From JBBRLA01 sp038231615 (GTDB lineage: Bacteria > Myxococcota_A > Polyangia > Palsa-1104 > JAEUJZ01): 16,385 bases of DNA. The notes under the pieces are model-generated. The model did not search any database. It was given only the letters and a program-made list of their open reading frames with translations, and was not told the origin of the DNA. Shown here piece after piece: positions 14,477 to 16,385 of this stretch. The stretch is taken from the NCBI GenBank assembly GCA_038231615.1, contig JBBRLA010000115.1, positions 1 to 16,385 of the forward strand, in the 5' to 3' direction. The translations under genes and the position numbers were made by a program. How positions within the stretch are numbered: position 1 is the stretch's first letter; each line of letters opens with the position of its first letter.

Positions 14477-16385
14477 GTGAACACGCCGACCCCCATGGCC
14501 GCGACGCTCTCTTCACAGGGAATCGATCTTGGCGGCGACGCTGGCAGCCTGCCCCTGTGGAGCGGCGCGCTGCACTACTTTCGCACGTCGCCGGCCCGCT
14601 GGCGGCAGGCGCTCGTGGCCCTGCGCGACCTGGGTTTTCCCCTGGTCGAGAGCTACGTCCCCTGGGGGGTCCACGAAATCGCCCGGGGCAGCTACCGCTT
14701 CTCGGGCCCCTACGACCTGAGCCGCTTCCTCGACACCGCCGCCGAGGTCGGCCTGAAGGTCATCCTGCGGCCGGGCCCCCACATCAATGCCGAGCTGCCC
14801 TGGTTCGGCTTCCCCGAGCGCATCGCCACCGACTTGCGCCTCTGCATGCGCAACGCTTTTGGGCAACCGCTCCTGGTGCCGCTGCCGCCGCGGGCCTTTG
14901 CCGCCCCGTCGTACTCCGCCGCCGCCCTCTACGAAGAGGTCGCACAGTGGTACGCCGCCGTCGCCGAGGTGGTGGCGCCGCAGCTGCACCCGCGGGGGCC
15001 GGTGGTGGCGTTGCAGGTGGACAATGAGCAGCCCTCGTTCTTTCGCACCGCGGCCTACGACGGCGATTACCACCCCGAGGCCCGTGACGCCTTCACCGCC
15101 TGGCTGCGGGCCCATGGCCACCCCGAGGCCGAGCCACCCCGGGCCTTTCCGAAGGACCTGAACGACCCGAAGGAGCTGGCCCCGCACCTGCGCTGGGTGG
15201 CCTTCAAAGAGTCGCTGGCCCCGCTGGCGCTGGAGCGACTCTCGGGGCTGCTGGTAAAGGCGGGTCTGGGCGCGGTGCCGCACTTCCACAACTTCCCCCC
15301 CGCCGACCCCGGCCCCTTCGACGTGCCGCGGACCGAGGCCGTGCTCTCGTGCGCCGGCATCGACATGTACCACCGTCGGGGAGACTACCGGACGGTGCGG
15401 CGGCGGTCGCTTTACCTTTTGGGCAGCTCGCGCCACCCCTACGTGCCCGAGATGGGCGCCGGCTCGTTTCCCTGGGGGCCGCCCCTGCGAGACGAGGACA
15501 GCCAGATGACCCTGCTGAACGCGCTGATGCACGGGGTGCGCGGCTTCAACCTGTACATGGCGGTCGAGCGCGACCGCTGGTACGGCGCCCCCATCGACGA
15601 GAACGGCCACCCGCGAAGGGAGCGCGCCGAGTTCTACCGCCGTCTGCTCAGCGGCCTGCGGGAGGTCAACGCGCCATCGCTGCTGGCGGACGCGCCCATC
15701 GGAGTGCTGCTGCCCCGGGACTACCAGCGCCTGGCCCTGTGCGCCACCCACCTGGGGACGATGTCCCCGATGTGGCTCGAAATGACCGGCTGGGACCCGG
15801 AGATGGCCTGCCGCCATGAGACGCTGGGCCTGTCCAGCGCGGTGCAGCAGGACTTTCCCCGGCGTCGGGAGGCCCTGTTCTCGGCCCTCACGCGGCTGCG
15901 ACGGCGGCATGTGGTGCTCGACGCGAGCTGCTCGTTGGAGCAGCTTCGGCGGCGGCGTGTGGTGCTGATGCCCAGCTTCGACTTCCTCGACCGGGAGCTT
16001 TGCGCGCGGCTGCGGCAGTACGTGGATGGGGGCGGCACTTTGATCCTGGGTCCCCGCGTCCCCGACCGGGACGAGGATCTGGCGCCCTGCGACCACGGCC
16101 TGCGCCATGACCGGGTGCATCTTTTGCCCAATGACGCCGACCTTTTGCCGGGGCTCTCGGCGCTGCTGGGCGACCCGGAGGGCACGGAGGCCGACTTCCG
16201 CCCGGAACAAGACTGCGGCCTGGATGTGGTGGTCCATCGCGACCCGGCGGGCGAGGCCCGGATGGTGGCCGTCGGCAACCGCCACGCCACCCCGTCCACC
16301 GGCAAGCTGCCGCTGCCCGCCCCAGGGTCCCTGCGGGACCTGGTTACCGGCGAGCGGATCGCCGGGGAGAGCGGCCTGTCCATGA
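14477..16385 (+). CDS. Beta-galactosidase-like glycoside hydrolase (GH35/GH42 type, 3' truncated)
   Basis: The frame opens at GTG 14477 (ATG 14495 is an alternative) and stays open to the window end: 636 complete codons. The TIM-barrel start reads SGALHYFRTSPARWRQAL, then ESYVPWGVHE and RPGPHINAELPWFGFPERI, which follows the GH35 pattern (SGxxHYxR, YVPWxxHE, RPGPYIxAE). The likely acid/base Glu184 sits in LQVDNEQ and the likely nucleophile Glu325 in YVPEMGAG followed by FPWG. At ~495-530 a segment VVLMPSFDFLDRELCARL followed by VDGGGTLILG resembles the GH42 trimerisation (glutamine-amidotransferase-like) domain. No signal peptide is seen, so it is probably cytosolic and would hydrolyse terminal beta-galactosides from imported oligosaccharides. 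GH family and substrate are uncertain. It lies 29 bp after rnpB, with its own likely promoter. Confidence 0.88.
   Translation, partial: MNTPTPMAATLSSQGIDLGGDAGSLPLWSGALHYFRTSPARWRQALVALRDLGFPLVESYVPWGVHEIARGSYRFSGPYDLSRFLDTAAEVGLKVILRPGPHINAELPWFGFPERIATDLRLCMRNAFGQPLLVPLPPRAFAAPSYSAAALYEEVAQWYAAVAEVVAPQLHPRGPVVALQVDNEQPSFFRTAAYDGDYHPEARDAFTAWLRAHGHPEAEPPRAFPKDLNDPKELAPHLRWVAFKESLAPLALERLSGLLVKAGLGAVPHFHNFPPADPGPFDVPRTEAVLSCAGIDMYHRRGDYRTVRRRSLYLLGSSRHPYVPEMGAGSFPWGPPLRDEDSQMTLLNALMHGVRGFNLYMAVERDRWYGAPIDENGHPRRERAEFYRRLLSGLREVNAPSLLADAPIGVLLPRDYQRLALCATHLGTMSPMWLEMTGWDPEMACRHETLGLSSAVQQDFPRRREALFSALTRLRRRHVVLDASCSLEQLRRRRVVLMPSFDFLDRELCARLRQYVDGGGTLILGPRVPDRDEDLAPCDHGLRHDRVHLLPNDADLLPGLSALLGDPEGTEADFRPEQDCGLDVVVHRDPAGEARMVAVGNRHATPSTGKLPLPAPGSLRDLVTGERIAGESGLSM

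Noticed and set aside
14513..16285. 590-codon minus-strand frame opposite the glycoside hydrolase
   Set aside because: The plus strand carries clear GH35-type motifs in an open frame; the antisense has low-complexity His/Arg/Gly/Val composition.

Overview
The window is very GC-rich, gene-dense bacterial chromosome. Several genes point to Myxococcota or a nearby deltaproteobacterial lineage: an encapsulin shell that closely resembles Myxococcus EncA, an S41 protease with CARDB-like and SH3-like domains, a PilZ-like protein with a long Pro/Ala-rich repeat tail, and a long-linker Ffh. This placement is an inference from protein character. No rRNA or other phylogenetic marker was compared.

Layout: (1) 1-1553 is the 3' part of a secreted S41-type protease. 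(2) 1647-2501 is an encapsulin nanocompartment shell gene, ending 5 bp from a convergent SlyD-type FKBP isomerase (2507-3013, minus). (3) 3131-3823 is a four-helix membrane protein divergent from slyD. (4) 4064-5710 is ffh (signal recognition particle GTPase), followed by a 320-bp gene-free stretch of short direct repeats and a nested 143-bp palindrome. (5) 6031-9285 is a 1084-residue PilZ-like/repeat protein whose stop codon interlocks with that of a convergent dicarboxylate/amino-acid:cation symporter (9282-10568, minus). (6) 10509-10792 holds four 71-bp tandem repeats made from the symporter's own 5' end. They create three 24-codon mini-ORFs chained by ATGA overlaps between an upstream unknown gene (10786-11424, minus) and the symporter. 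(7) 11425-12041 has no intact gene. It carries two families of 21-bp tandem repeats, one of them in inverted orientation on both sides of an AT-rich array. (8) 12042-13975 is a translationally coupled bioB-srkA pair. (9) 14057-14447 is the RNase P RNA gene. (10) 14477 to the window end is a GH35/GH42-like beta-galactosidase, cut by the window edge.

The core functions are housekeeping: protein targeting (ffh), tRNA processing (rnpB), biotin synthesis (bioB) and protein folding (slyD). The accessory interest lies in the encapsulin without a visible cargo gene, the 71-bp mini-ORF cascade, the 21-bp repeat complex, and a recurring promoter pattern. In that pattern a -10 hexamer ends 6-8 nt before the start codon of five separate genes, with no Shine-Dalgarno sequence, which suggests leaderless transcripts. 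All promoter and function statements come from reading the sequence only; no searches were run.
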